From: CAZRGV01 sp964599655
GTDB lineage: Bacteria > Planctomycetota > Planctomycetia > Isosphaerales > Isosphaeraceae
Direction of reading: 5' to 3'
Assembly: GCA_964599655.1 (NCBI GenBank)
Contig: CAZRGV010000119.1
Coordinates: 1-19,340 of the forward strand
DNA length: 19,340 nucleotides
Shown: one piece after another, positions 7,713 through 15,932 of the stretch
Layout of the letters: every line of letters begins with the position of its first letter
Numbering within the stretch: position 1 is the stretch's first letter
The notes under the pieces: model-generated
The model's input: the letters and a program-made list of their open reading frames with translations, nothing else
Databases searched by the model: none
Told to the model about the DNA's origin: nothing
Program-made: the position numbers and the translations under genes

Positions 7713-9971
7713 ATGCGTGCTCTCAAGCTCCGATGGCCGGGAACCACCGGTCTCGCTGTGCTGGTGGCCGTGCTGTTCGGGTGCGTGGCGGCCTTGCCGG
7801 CCTCCGCCGCCGACCAGGCCAAGCCCAAACGGCGCGATACCAACGCGCGCCTCAAGCCGCCGGAAGTCAAGTTCACGACGGCCGTCGAGCCCGCCAGAGC
7901 CAAGCCCGGCGACACCGTGACGTACAAGGTCACGGCCACCGTCGACGCGCCCTGGCACATCTACGCGTATGCGCCCGAGCAACCCAAGGAGGGACCGAGA
8001 AACACCCAATTCGACTTTTTCGATCCCGCCGGCTTGACGCCCGGCAAGACGTGGAGCTCCGATCAGCCCCCCCTGGTGAAAAAGGAACCCGCGTTTCCCG
8101 AGCTCGACGCCGTGGCCTTCCACGAAACCGAGGTCACCTGGACCCTCCCGGTCCAGATTCCGGCCGGCGCCACGCCGGGCAAGCATGTGCTTCGCAACCA
8201 GATCTATTTCCAGATCTGCAATGACCGCGCCTGCAAGCCGCCGGTCTATTCCACGTTGCCCGACGCCACGGTCACCGTCATCGCGGGAGGCGGCTCGGGC
8301 GGCATGGCCGCCCTCTCTCCGACGGACCGGGCCGCGATTGTGGGCGGCCTGCTCATCGGAGCCGTCACCGAGACCCCCGCCGCCGTCGCGGCCGCTCCGG
8401 CCAAGCCCACCACGGTTCAAGGAGCAATCGATCAGGGGTTTCTCTCGTTTTTTTTGTTCTCGGCCCTGGGCGGCGTGGCCGCCCTTTTGATGCCCTGCGT
8501 CTGGCCGATGGTTCCTATCACGGTCAACTTCTTCGTCAAGCAGGGTCAAACCAGCAAGAAGGGTTCGACGACCGGCCTGGCGATCACCTACTGCCTTTCC
8601 ATCATCGTCATTTTCACGCTGGTCGGCGTGCTCTGCTCCGTCTTCATGGGAGCGGCCTCACTCACCAAACTTGGCAGTAATCCCTGGCTCAATGCCGTTG
8701 TGGCCCTGGTCTTTCTCGCCTTCGGACTGAGCCTGCTCGGGCTATTCGAGATCCGCCTGCCGTCCTTCTTGCTCAACGCCTCGGCCAAGGGAGAAAGCCG
8801 AGGGGGCGTGGTCGGCGTGATCTTCATGGCCCTGACCTTGACGATCACCTCGTTCACCTGCACGTTTCCGGTCGTGGGCGGCTTGCTGGTCATGGCGGCG
8901 AAGGGTCAGTACTTCTACCCGATCGTCGGCATGATGACGTTCGCCACCGTCCTGGCCTTGCCGTTCTTCGTTCTGGCCCTGGCGCCCGGACAGCTCGCCA
9001 AGCTGCCACGAAGCGGCGACTGGATGAACACGGTCAAGATTGTCGGTGGCCTGGTCGAAATCGGCGCGGCATTCAAGTTCCTGAACACGGCCGAGATCGG
9101 CTTCGGCGCGACCCCCGCGAATGCCTGGTTCGATGCCCAAGTCGTGCTGGCCGCCTGGGTCGTACTCTCGATGATCTGCGGTCTCTACCTGCTCGGTCTC
9201 TTCCGCACGGACCATGACCACGACCAGATCCAGGTCGGCCCGATCCGGTTGCTCAGCGGTGCCGCGTTTCTGTTTCTGGCGTTGTACCTGGCTCCCGCCC
9301 TGTTCGGCTACCCGCCCCGGGGCCGGATCTACGACCGCTTGATCGTGGGGATCCTGCCGCAAGACTCCGACGAGCTCGACGCCAGCCGCCAGTTGATCGC
9401 CGCGCTTCCTCAGGTCGCGCCGGCTACGGCCACGGGCGAATCGGTAGCCATCGCCGCAGAAACGCTCCGGCCGGTCAAGGCCACCTCGACCGATCCCGAA
9501 GTAGCGATTCGTGAAGAAAAAACCGTTCACGGCGTGCTGTGGGGCCTGAGCTACGACGCGGCGATGGAGGAAGCCAAGGCCAAAAATCGTCCGGTTCTGA
9601 TCGACTTCACCGGCGTCAACTGCGCCAATTGCCGACTGATGGAGCGTTCGGTCTTCCCGCTGCCCGACGTCATCGACCTGATGAAGAAATTCGTCACGGT
9701 CCAGCTTTACACCGATATCGTCCCGATCGACTCGATCAGCAAGGACGACCGGGAAGTTTTGGCCGAGGACAACCTCCTCCGCGAGCAGGACCTGGTGCAG
9801 CAGACGACCAGCCCGTATTACGTCGCTCTGACACCCGAGGGTAAGCTCATCGCTTCGACCGGCTTCGCCGAGCCCAGGGCGTTCGTCGAATTTCTCAAGA
9901 ACGCTCTGGAAACACACGAGGCGGGCGGTGAGAAGGTCGCCCAGGCCCAAGTCACGGCGCCGGGTCGTTGA
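7713..9971 (+). CDS. dsbD: Protein-disulfide reductase DsbD-type (sensor domain, membrane domain, thioredoxin domain)
   Basis: 752 aa from ATG 7713, with AGAAGGA 9 nt upstream. A signal peptide covers about residues 1-33. An N-terminal immunoglobulin-like DsbD-alpha domain (about 50-190) ends in the ICNDRACKPP motif. The membrane domain (about 240-535) carries the two conserved helix cysteines, C262 in LMPCVWPMVP and C383 in FTCTFPVVGG. The C-terminal thioredoxin-like domain (about 600-740) has the redox pair C637-A-N-C640. Known role: electrons pass from cytosolic thioredoxin across the membrane to periplasmic thiol partners, for example for cytochrome c assembly or isomerase reduction. That fits the two haem-c genes downstream. 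A spacer of about 70 residues rich in Ala/Thr links the membrane and thioredoxin parts. It converges on purM. Confidence 0.92.
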   Translation: MRALKLRWPGTTGLAVLVAVLFGCVAALPASAADQAKPKRRDTNARLKPPEVKFTTAVEPARAKPGDTVTYKVTATVDAPWHIYAYAPEQPKEGPRNTQFDFFDPAGLTPGKTWSSDQPPLVKKEPAFPELDAVAFHETEVTWTLPVQIPAGATPGKHVLRNQIYFQICNDRACKPPVYSTLPDATVTVIAGGGSGGMAALSPTDRAAIVGGLLIGAVTETPAAVAAAPAKPTTVQGAIDQGFLSFFLFSALGGVAALLMPCVWPMVPITVNFFVKQGQTSKKGSTTGLAITYCLSIIVIFTLVGVLCSVFMGAASLTKLGSNPWLNAVVALVFLAFGLSLLGLFEIRLPSFLLNASAKGESRGGVVGVIFMALTLTITSFTCTFPVVGGLLVMAAKGQYFYPIVGMMTFATVLALPFFVLALAPGQLAKLPRSGDWMNTVKIVGGLVEIGAAFKFLNTAEIGFGATPANAWFDAQVVLAAWVVLSMICGLYLLGLFRTDHDHDQIQVGPIRLLSGAAFLFLALYLAPALFGYPPRGRIYDRLIVGILPQDSDELDASRQLIAALPQVAPATATGESVAIAAETLRPVKATSTDPEVAIREEKTVHGVLWGLSYDAAMEEAKAKNRPVLIDFTGVNCANCRLMERSVFPLPDVIDLMKKFVTVQLYTDIVPIDSISKDDREVLAEDNLLREQDLVQQTTSPYYVALTPEGKLIASTGFAEPRAFVEFLKNALETHEAGGEKVAQAQVTAPGR

Positions 9972-9980
9972 TCACGTTGT

Positions 9981-10014
9981 GCGGGTGGATGGAACCACGT
10001 TCCCGACCACCCGC
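9981..10014. terminator. Hairpin between convergent dsbD and purM
   Basis: GCGGGTGG (9981-9988) and CCACCCGC (10007-10014) form a perfect 8-bp stem with an 18-nt loop, starting 10 nt after the dsbD stop. No T run follows on either strand, so it is at best a weak or Rho-assisted bidirectional stop. Confidence 0.35.
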
Positions 10015-10052
10015 CCTGCCCTCTCCTCCCGACCCGCCGCTCCGAGACCGCC

Positions 10053-11129
10053 CTACTCACGCCGCTCGATGGTAACGTTCCTCGCTCCCTGGACGACCTC
10101 GCCGATGATCCAGGCGGGAAGGTTTGCCTCCTTTCGCAAGGTCCGCACGATCGACTCGGCGTAGTATTCGGCCACGATCAGGACCAGGCCGATCCCCATG
10201 TTAAACACGCGGAACATCTCCTCGTCGGGTACGTTCCCCTGCGACTGAAGCCACGAAAAGACGGTCGGAACCTCCCACGACCCGCGCTGAACGCGGATCG
10301 CCAGGTTCTCGGGCAAGATCCGGGGCGGGTTGTCGATCAGGCCACCACCCGTGATGTGCGCGATCCCGTGGACGATCCGCTTGACCCGGTAATGGCGGTA
10401 CAGGCTCTTGAGCGCCCGGACGTAAATCCTTGTCGGCTCAAGGAATTCCTCGCCGATGGTCCGTCCCAGCTCGGGCACGAAGCTGTCGTGCCGCAAACCG
10501 GCATGATCGAAGGCGATCCGGCGTGCCAGGCTGTAGCCGTTCGAGTGCAATCCCGTGCTAGCCAGGCCGATCACCTTGTCTCCCTCGCGAATCTCCTGCC
10601 CCGTCAGCACTTGCTTGCGCTCGACCACGCCCACGCAGAAGCCGGCCAGGTCGTATTCCCCCTCCTGATAGAATTCCGGCAGGATCGCCGTCTCGCCACC
10701 GAGCAAGGCGCATTCGGCCTCCACGCAACCATCGCTGATCCCCTGAACGATCTGCACGGTCAGGTCGGGATCATCGCGGCTCATGGCCACGTAGTCGAGA
10801 AACAGGAGCGGCTCGGCCCCGGCGCAAAGACAGTCGTTCACGGACATGGCGACTAGGTCGATCCCGACCGTGTGATGCCTGCCGGTGGCGACGGCCAGCT
10901 TGAGCTTGGTGCCCACGCCGTCGGTCGAAGTGACCAGAACCGGGTCGTGATAGGTTCGCGAGAGCAAGCCGATGTTGGCGTTCAGCCGAAACAGCCCGGC
11001 GAATCCTCCCGGCCATTCCTGGACCCTGGCGGTGTAAGTGCGCTTCAGCAGCGGTGGAAGCCGCCGCATGGTTTCCTCGTAGGTGTCGAGGTCGACACCG
11101 GCCGACTTGTAGTCGATGGGCTCGGTCAT
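10053..11129 (-). CDS. purM: Phosphoribosylformylglycinamidine cyclo-ligase (AIR synthetase)
   Basis: 358 aa. It closes the imidazole ring of FGAM to AIR using ATP, the fifth step of purine synthesis, in the cytosol. Clear PurM signatures are the N-terminal YKSAGVDLD, the VTSTDGVGTKLKLA segment, GIDLVAMSVNDCLCAGAEPL, ALLGGETA, STGLHSNGYSLAR, AHITGGGLIDNPPR and FNMGIGL. Start choice: ATG 11129 has GGA 5 nt upstream and begins a few residues before YKSAG. ATG 11135, or a frame open to 11198, would add residues that do not look conserved. Length agrees with the family's roughly 345 aa. It stands alone, convergent with dsbD and divergent from the cytochrome c' gene, with no other pur gene in view. 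Confidence 0.95.
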   Translation of the reverse strand: MTEPIDYKSAGVDLDTYEETMRRLPPLLKRTYTARVQEWPGGFAGLFRLNANIGLLSRTYHDPVLVTSTDGVGTKLKLAVATGRHHTVGIDLVAMSVNDCLCAGAEPLLFLDYVAMSRDDPDLTVQIVQGISDGCVEAECALLGGETAILPEFYQEGEYDLAGFCVGVVERKQVLTGQEIREGDKVIGLASTGLHSNGYSLARRIAFDHAGLRHDSFVPELGRTIGEEFLEPTRIYVRALKSLYRHYRVKRIVHGIAHITGGGLIDNPPRILPENLAIRVQRGSWEVPTVFSWLQSQGNVPDEEMFRVFNMGIGLVLIVAEYYAESIVRTLRKEANLPAWIIGEVVQGARNVTIERRE

Positions 11130-11197
11130 GGGCATCCGCGGGCGAGATCCGTTTCGGGCGACACGAGCGACCGGGGGTCGCCCGTCATTGGCACGCA

Positions 11198-11226
11198 AGT
11201 TTACTCCACCGCGAGGCTTGACGACA
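11198..11226 (-). promoter_or_regulatory. Weak candidate promoter of purM
   Basis: On the minus strand there is TGTCGT (11226-11221), a 17-nt spacer and TAAACT (11203-11198), about 70 nt before the purM start. Only the -10 box is convincing. Confidence 0.25.
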
Positions 11227-11411
11227 CCTCGAAACCGGGCGTCCGACCTCCGGTCACGACGGAGTCGGCGCCGCTCGGTTCTTGAACAACGGACGCTCGG
11301 CGTTTAAGGTGTGGAGACCAACCTCGACGTGGGCCGGGGCCGCCTGGCGGTCACGGACCCCCTGCCTTCGTGGGTTTCCAACCTCTGCCTACTGAACAGG
11401 AGTCATCCAGA

Positions 11412-11864
11412 ATGGCGAAGCGCAAGGTGTCGGTCCTCCTCGTGGCGATGATTCTCTCGGCTCTCGCCGTCAGCGGCCTGACCACCGCCACGGCGGCGAA
11501 CGACGAGGACTCGCCGCTGCACAAGCTGATGGAGAAAGTCCAGGCCCACAACTCGACGATTCTCAAGGGCGTTCGCAACCCGGTGATGTTCAAGAAGAGC
11601 CAGGACAAGGTTGTCGAGGCCGCCAAGGAGCTCTCCAAGCTCGGTAAGGAAGCGCGCGCGTTCACGGAACCCGCCAAGGAGCAAAAGCAGCCGCAGGAGA
11701 AGTGGACCGCCCTGATGGACAGCTTCATCAAGGAAGCCGACACCTTCGGCGAAACCGCCGCCAAGAAGGACATCGCTCAGGCCGAGGTCAAGAACGCCTA
11801 CAAGGGCGTCCAGAAGTCCTGCACCAACTGCCACGACATCTTCCGCAAGGACGAGGATTTCTGA
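11412..11864 (+). CDS. Cytochrome c'-like secreted monohaem cytochrome
   Basis: 150 aa from ATG 11412, with an AGGAG ribosome site 9 nt upstream. A signal peptide spans about residues 1-28 (ending TTATAA). The rest is strongly helical and Lys/Glu-rich, with one haem-binding motif C137-T-N-C140-H141 near the C-terminus. Haem attachment at the end of a four-helix protein is the layout of the cytochrome c'/c556 family. These are periplasmic proteins that bind NO or carry electrons; the exact role here is not readable. The gene is monocistronic, with a strong terminator 46 nt after the stop. A TTGAAC-N17-TAAGGT stretch at 11282-11310 is a weak promoter candidate. Confidence 0.8.
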   Translation: MAKRKVSVLLVAMILSALAVSGLTTATAANDEDSPLHKLMEKVQAHNSTILKGVRNPVMFKKSQDKVVEAAKELSKLGKEARAFTEPAKEQKQPQEKWTALMDSFIKEADTFGETAAKKDIAQAEVKNAYKGVQKSCTNCHDIFRKDEDF

Positions 11865-12316
11865 TCCCTCGTGAGACCATGCCTGAGATTTCTCCGCTCG
11901 GATCTATCGAACCCGACCCCACCGCCAGGGGTCGGGTTTTTTCATCGCGCCGGCCAAGCCGCGCGCCCGCTCACACTTGAGATCCACGTCCCGATCGCTC
12001 CTCGGCGACGCCTTATTCTTCTGGCGGGAGAATCACCCGATTCATTCGCGTCGCAGGGTTATACCATGCAACCGTGCAGCCGCAACCCTCTGATCGCCAA
12101 CTTGCCGGCACAACGCCAGGGTGATTATCCTAAGACACGTGTGGCCTGGGTGATCGTGTTCCGTCAGGGGATGGGCGCCGTCTCGATCGGTCCACCCCCG
12201 GCGCGGTTTTGGCGGGCGAACCGCCTTGCTCGCCTGGCCTGGGCCACCTTCCGCCAACCGGCGTCCGCCTCTTCTCCCGGACGAACCTGCCCCGAACCTC
12301 CCGAGGAGCACGACCG
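11865..12316. other. Intergenic region between cytochrome c' and propeller/dihaem gene
   Basis: 452 bp. It holds the terminator at 11910-11942, a faint promoter-like TTGCCG-N18-TATCCT at 12102-12131, and the GAGGAG ribosome site of the next gene at 12303-12308. The open frames crossing it have no matching ribosome site or recognisable protein, and I see nothing else in it. Confidence 0.5.
11910..11942 (+). terminator. Intrinsic terminator of the cytochrome c' gene
   Basis: AACCCGACCCC (11910-11920) pairs perfectly with GGGGTCGGGTT (11928-11938) around a 7-nt loop, and six T residues follow (11937-11942). This is the clearest Rho-independent terminator in the window. Confidence 0.9.
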
Positions 12317-14170
12317 GTGATTTCTCGACCCTCCGCTCGATCGCCCTGGCTGCTGCTGGCCCTGTTGCCCATCGGACTTCTCAGCCTCGGCTCGGGTTCG
12401 CGACCCGCAGACGCCAAGCCCAGCGACGACGAACCCCACCGCTCCCCCTTCGCTCTGGCCATCTCGGCCGACGGCTCCAGGCTGCTCACCGCCAACCAGA
12501 CCGCAGGAACCGTCTCCCTCGTGGATCCTCGGGCGGCGCGGGTTCTCGACGAGATTCCCACCGGAGAGAAACCGGCCGGCGTGGCCCTGTCCAAAGACGG
12601 CCGGCGCGGGGTCGTGACCCACTGGTATGGATATGACCTGGCGCTGCTGGACGTGACTCCCGAGAGTCTCAAGGTCGTCGGTCGGGTCGAAGTCGGACCG
12701 GAGCCGAGAGGCGTGGCCCTCAGCGACGACGGTAAGACGGCCTTCGTGGCCGTCGGCGTCACGAACGAGGTGGTTCGAGTCGATCTCGACGCGCTCCGCG
12801 TGACCGGCCGGCTCGAAGTCGGGCGCGAGCCGAAGGGCCTCGCCCTCTCGCCGGACGGCATGACCTTATTGGTCGGCAACGCCCGAGCTGGCACGCTCTC
12901 AGTCATCTCGGTGTCCGACTGGAAGGTGACGCGCACCGTGCCGACCGACGGCGCCAATCTCCGGCAGGTCGCGTTTGGCCCTGAAGGAAAATGGGGCTAC
13001 GTCGCGAACATGCGAAATCGCGGCTTCGCCACGACGAAGGATAATATCGATAAGGGCTGGGTTCTGGGTCAGCGCCTGACCCGGGTCGCGATCGACGGCT
13101 CCGAGCCATTCCAGACCCTCTCGCTCGATATCCAGGGGAAGGCCGCAGCCGACGCCCATGGCGTGGCGGTCTCCGGTGACGGCCGATTCCTCGCCGTCAG
13201 CCTGGGCGGTACCCACGAGGTCATGATCTTCCGGACCGACGCGCGCCCGCTGCCCTGGCGCTTCAACGGCTCGCGCGATCTGATCGCTCCGGAGCTGGTC
13301 AATGACGAATCCGGTCGCTTTCGCCGTGTCGCCCTCGGCGGGCGGCCGACCGAACTGGCCTTCGCGCCGGACGGAAAGACCCTCTACGTCGCCAACTACC
13401 TGGCCGACGCCGTACAAATCGTCGACGCCGAGAAGGCCGAACCCGTCGGCGCCATCCCTCTCGGCGGGCCGAGCGAGCTCTCGCTAGTCCGTCGCGGCGA
13501 GGCCCTCTTCCACGACGCCACCCGGTCGTTCAACCAGTGGTATAGCTGTAACACCTGCCACACCGACGGCCACACCAACGCCCTCGACTTCGACACCATG
13601 AACGACGGCTGGCACGACTACAGCACCGCACACGCCCGGAGCCGCAAGAAGGTGCCGACTCTGCGACGGGTCGCTCGCACTGGCCCCTGGACCTGGCATG
13701 GCTGGCAAACCAGTCTCGAAGACGCCATGGTCGAATCGTTCACCAAGAGCATGCAAGGCGCTCGCCCGTCGACCGAGGAGGTCGAGGCGATCGTGGCCTA
13801 CCTCAAAACGCTCGACTACCCGCCCAACCCGTATCGCGAGCCCGACGGTAGCCTCTCCCTCGCCGCGAAGCGAGGTCAGGAGGTCTTCCGTTCCTCCAAG
13901 GCCGCCTGCAACACCTGCCACTCGGGTCCCGAGTACACCGACGGCGAGATCCACAAGGTCGGCCTCGAAGATCGCGGCGACGTTTACAAGGGCTACAATC
14001 CGCCGTCGCTTCGAGGCGTCTACGACAAGGACCCCTACCTCCACGACGGCCGATCCGCCACCCTTCGCGACGCCCTGCAAAAGTGGCACAACCCCGAAGA
14101 CGTCACCGGCCTCGGCTCCTTGACGGACGACGAGATGGACGACCTGATCGCCTACCTCAAGAGCCTTTGA
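12317..14170 (+). CDS. YVTN beta-propeller protein with C-terminal dihaem cytochrome c (MauG/CcpA-like) domain
   Basis: 617 aa from GTG 12317, chosen because GAGGAG lies 8 nt upstream and a signal peptide (residues 1-32, ending ADA) follows directly. The frame is open 36 codons further up without such signals. Residues 45-385 contain repeated propeller blades (SADGSRLLTAN, SDDGKTAFVA, SPDGMTLLVGN, APDGKTLYVAN). Residues 390-617 form a dihaem part with C411-N-T-C414-H415 and C531-N-T-C534-H535. Typical di-haem peroxidase phrases are GEALFHD, VPTLRRV, PSLRGVYDKDPYLHDGR and a C-terminal DLIAYLKSL. The protein is periplasmic and either reduces peroxide or accepts electrons from an oxidised substrate; the propeller would bind the partner. 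Axial ligands beyond the CxxCH histidines were not assigned. Confidence 0.82.
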   Translation: MISRPSARSPWLLLALLPIGLLSLGSGSRPADAKPSDDEPHRSPFALAISADGSRLLTANQTAGTVSLVDPRAARVLDEIPTGEKPAGVALSKDGRRGVVTHWYGYDLALLDVTPESLKVVGRVEVGPEPRGVALSDDGKTAFVAVGVTNEVVRVDLDALRVTGRLEVGREPKGLALSPDGMTLLVGNARAGTLSVISVSDWKVTRTVPTDGANLRQVAFGPEGKWGYVANMRNRGFATTKDNIDKGWVLGQRLTRVAIDGSEPFQTLSLDIQGKAAADAHGVAVSGDGRFLAVSLGGTHEVMIFRTDARPLPWRFNGSRDLIAPELVNDESGRFRRVALGGRPTELAFAPDGKTLYVANYLADAVQIVDAEKAEPVGAIPLGGPSELSLVRRGEALFHDATRSFNQWYSCNTCHTDGHTNALDFDTMNDGWHDYSTAHARSRKKVPTLRRVARTGPWTWHGWQTSLEDAMVESFTKSMQGARPSTEEVEAIVAYLKTLDYPPNPYREPDGSLSLAAKRGQEVFRSSKAACNTCHSGPEYTDGEIHKVGLEDRGDVYKGYNPPSLRGVYDKDPYLHDGRSATLRDALQKWHNPEDVTGLGSLTDDEMDDLIAYLKSL

Positions 14171-14199
14171 TGCCGAATCGTCGGGATTCGTTGACTACC

Positions 14200-14266
14200 G
14201 TAGAGTGGGCGATGCCTACCGAACCCCTTGCGATATCGGAAGATCGGTGAGCGTTGCCCACCCTAC
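14200..14266. repeat. REP/MITE-like imperfect inverted repeat
   Basis: The left arm 14200-14220 begins GTAGAGTGGGCGATG. The right arm 14246-14266 ends TTGCCCACCCTAC. The arms pair over 21 bp with a few mismatches and G-T pairs around a 25-nt loop. GTAGGGTGGGC-type arms resemble short dispersed palindromes that I recall from many bacterial genomes. It sits between the convergent propeller/dihaem gene and the peptidase gene, a usual place for such elements, and may act as a bidirectional terminator. Confidence 0.5.
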
Positions 14267-14295
14267 TGGGAACCACCCGTCGCGGCGATTCCGTC

Positions 14296-14991
14296 TCAGT
14301 CCTGGCTTCGGCCGCCCAGCAGGCCCGATCGGTAGAGGAAATAGAGCAATTGCAAGGCGCTGGTGATCGTCGCCGCGACGTAGGTCCAAGCCGCGGCGTT
14401 CAGAACCTTGCGCACGGTTTCCGCCTCTCGGGAATTGATCAGGCCGGTCTCCATGAGGGCCTGCCTCGCTCGGCGGCTGGCGTCGAATTCGACCGGTAGG
14501 TTGACAAGTTGGAAGACGACCACCGTCGAGAACAGGACGATACCCGCGACAATTAAGGCGAACGCGTGAAAAACGAACCCGAGCATCAGAAGCAGGTAAC
14601 TGATGTTCGACCCGAATCCCGCCAACGGGACGATCAGGTTGCGCGCCATCAGCGGCGCGTAATGCCGCGCGTCCTGGATGGCGTGTCCCGCTTCATGCGC
14701 GGCCACCCCGAGCGCCGCGAGTGAGTGGCCCGCGTAATTTCCCTCGGAAAGCCGAAGCACCTTGTGGGTCGGGTCGTAATGGTCGGTCAACTGTCCGGCG
14801 ACCGGCTCAATCGCCACGCCACCCATCCCGGCGGATTGCATGACGATATGGGCCGCCTCGGCCCCCGTCACGCCCGACGAAGCGGGTATCCGCGAGCCCT
14901 CATGATAGGCCGACATGATGCGAGCCTGCGCCCAGATCGCCAGCGCCATACCGGGCAGCATGAAGAGCAGGTAAAGCGGATCGAAGAACAT
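14296..14991 (-). CDS. Membrane zinc metallopeptidase, YugP-like (copy 1)
   Basis: 231 aa from ATG 14991, the start matching the FFDPLYLLFMLPGM opening seen in the family; an upstream in-frame start at 15051 adds 20 polar residues. Helix 1 spans about residues 5-22. The zinc motif HEAGH is at 99-103. A probable third ligand is E168 in LPVEFDASRRA, followed by a C-terminal helix. Two helices lie between about 128 and 162. The family (neutral zinc metallopeptidase, PF04298) is a membrane protease with no well-defined substrate. A second copy of the family lies directly upstream on the same strand, 167 bp away. Confidence 0.85.
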   Translation of the reverse strand: MFFDPLYLLFMLPGMALAIWAQARIMSAYHEGSRIPASSGVTGAEAAHIVMQSAGMGGVAIEPVAGQLTDHYDPTHKVLRLSEGNYAGHSLAALGVAAHEAGHAIQDARHYAPLMARNLIVPLAGFGSNISYLLLMLGFVFHAFALIVAGIVLFSTVVVFQLVNLPVEFDASRRARQALMETGLINSREAETVRKVLNAAAWTYVAATITSALQLLYFLYRSGLLGGRSQD

Positions 14992-15133
14992 GGTGGAACT
15001 CGTCTCGATGGATCTCGCGTTGAAGATTCCAGACCCGAGCGGCGTGGACATCGACTCGCCCCAATGGAGCGAATTCGAGTCGCGCGCATCGCGTCCTGAC
15101 TTTCATTCGTGGTCAACCTATCGATTTGTTCGG

Positions 15134-15158
15134 TCCCGCCCTCCATTTCTTGGCGGGA
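15134..15158 (-). terminator. Intercistronic hairpin between the two peptidase genes
   Basis: TCCCGCC (15134-15140) and GGCGGGA (15152-15158) form a 7-bp perfect stem with an 11-nt loop directly after the stop of peptidase copy 2. No T run follows on the minus strand, so partial termination or mRNA end protection is as likely as a full stop. Confidence 0.3.
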
Positions 15159-15932
15159 TCAGGGCAAGGGCCGTACCGGCTTCCCGTTCCCGTCTCGCTC
15201 CACCCTCGGCATGCCCGCTTCCGGCGCAATTCGACGCCAGGCCGGCGTCCGAATTCGGGGCAAGGTGGCCGCCACCGGTTCCCAGACCGCCGCGTCGAGC
15301 ACGGCCGACAACGGCTCGTCCTGATCCGACTCGACCAGCGCCGTCATGGCCAGCCCTCGTTTCGCCCGACGACTCGCGTCGCGCTCGATCGGCAATCCGG
15401 CGAGCTGAATCAACACGTTCAGGCCGAAGAGAATCATGCCGCCGTGCAACAGTGAGGGGATAACAAGAACCAATCCCGAGATCATGAAGATCAGGGCTGA
15501 GCCGGTCGCGAGACGGCTCACGAGGGCGAGCAGGTCGCGGACCGGCAACGGCAAAGGCGGATCGCGTCGGGCGTGCTGGATCGCGTGCCCAACTTCGTGC
15601 GCCGCGATTCCAATGGCGGCGAGCGTTTGACCGTGAAGTACGGCCGGGGAAAGCCGGACGACGCGCGAGGTCGGGTCGTAGTAATCCGCGAAGGGTCCTC
15701 GGGCGAGTTCGACCTCGGGTAGAGCCTCGAGTTCCGTGGCCCGGAGGATCTCGCTCGCGGCCCAGCCGCCGGTCACCGGTTCCTTCGACGCCAGCCGCGC
15801 CCCTCGCTCGTAGGCCGAGTGAACTCGTCGCCTCGCCCAGATGGCCAGCGTCAGCCCGCAGACCAGCGTTAGCAAGGCCAGCGGATCGATCTCGAACAAC
15901 CGATTGAGCCAGAGCAGCGGGTCGAGGGTCAT
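15159..15932 (-). CDS. Membrane zinc metallopeptidase, YugP-like (copy 2)
   Basis: 257 aa. ATG 15932 overlaps the stop of the ATP-grasp gene in the form ATGA, which fixes the start and implies coupled translation; a GTG at 15944 is possible but less likely. It shares the plan of copy 1: N-terminal helix, DYYDPTSRVVRLS, HEVGH at 112-116, paired helices, and E183 in LPIERDASRRA. It differs in having a longer N-terminus and a basic, Pro-rich C-terminal tail (PRVERDGNGKPVRPLP) in place of the last helix. The two copies are diverged, so this is an old duplication or two separate recruits. Substrate unknown; the operon with an ATP-grasp ligase is the only hint. Confidence 0.82.
   Translation of the reverse strand: MTLDPLLWLNRLFEIDPLALLTLVCGLTLAIWARRRVHSAYERGARLASKEPVTGGWAASEILRATELEALPEVELARGPFADYYDPTSRVVRLSPAVLHGQTLAAIGIAAHEVGHAIQHARRDPPLPLPVRDLLALVSRLATGSALIFMISGLVLVIPSLLHGGMILFGLNVLIQLAGLPIERDASRRAKRGLAMTALVESDQDEPLSAVLDAAVWEPVAATLPRIRTPAWRRIAPEAGMPRVERDGNGKPVRPLP

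Noticed and set aside
8742..9950. 402-codon minus-strand open frame inside dsbD
   Set aside because: It is a shadow of a clear DsbD gene with low-complexity Arg/Asp/Gln-rich composition and no ribosome site.
13484..14089. 201-codon minus-strand open frame
   Set aside because: It is antisense to the dihaem domain carrying two CNTCH motifs, and its Gly/Val-rich product looks non-coding.
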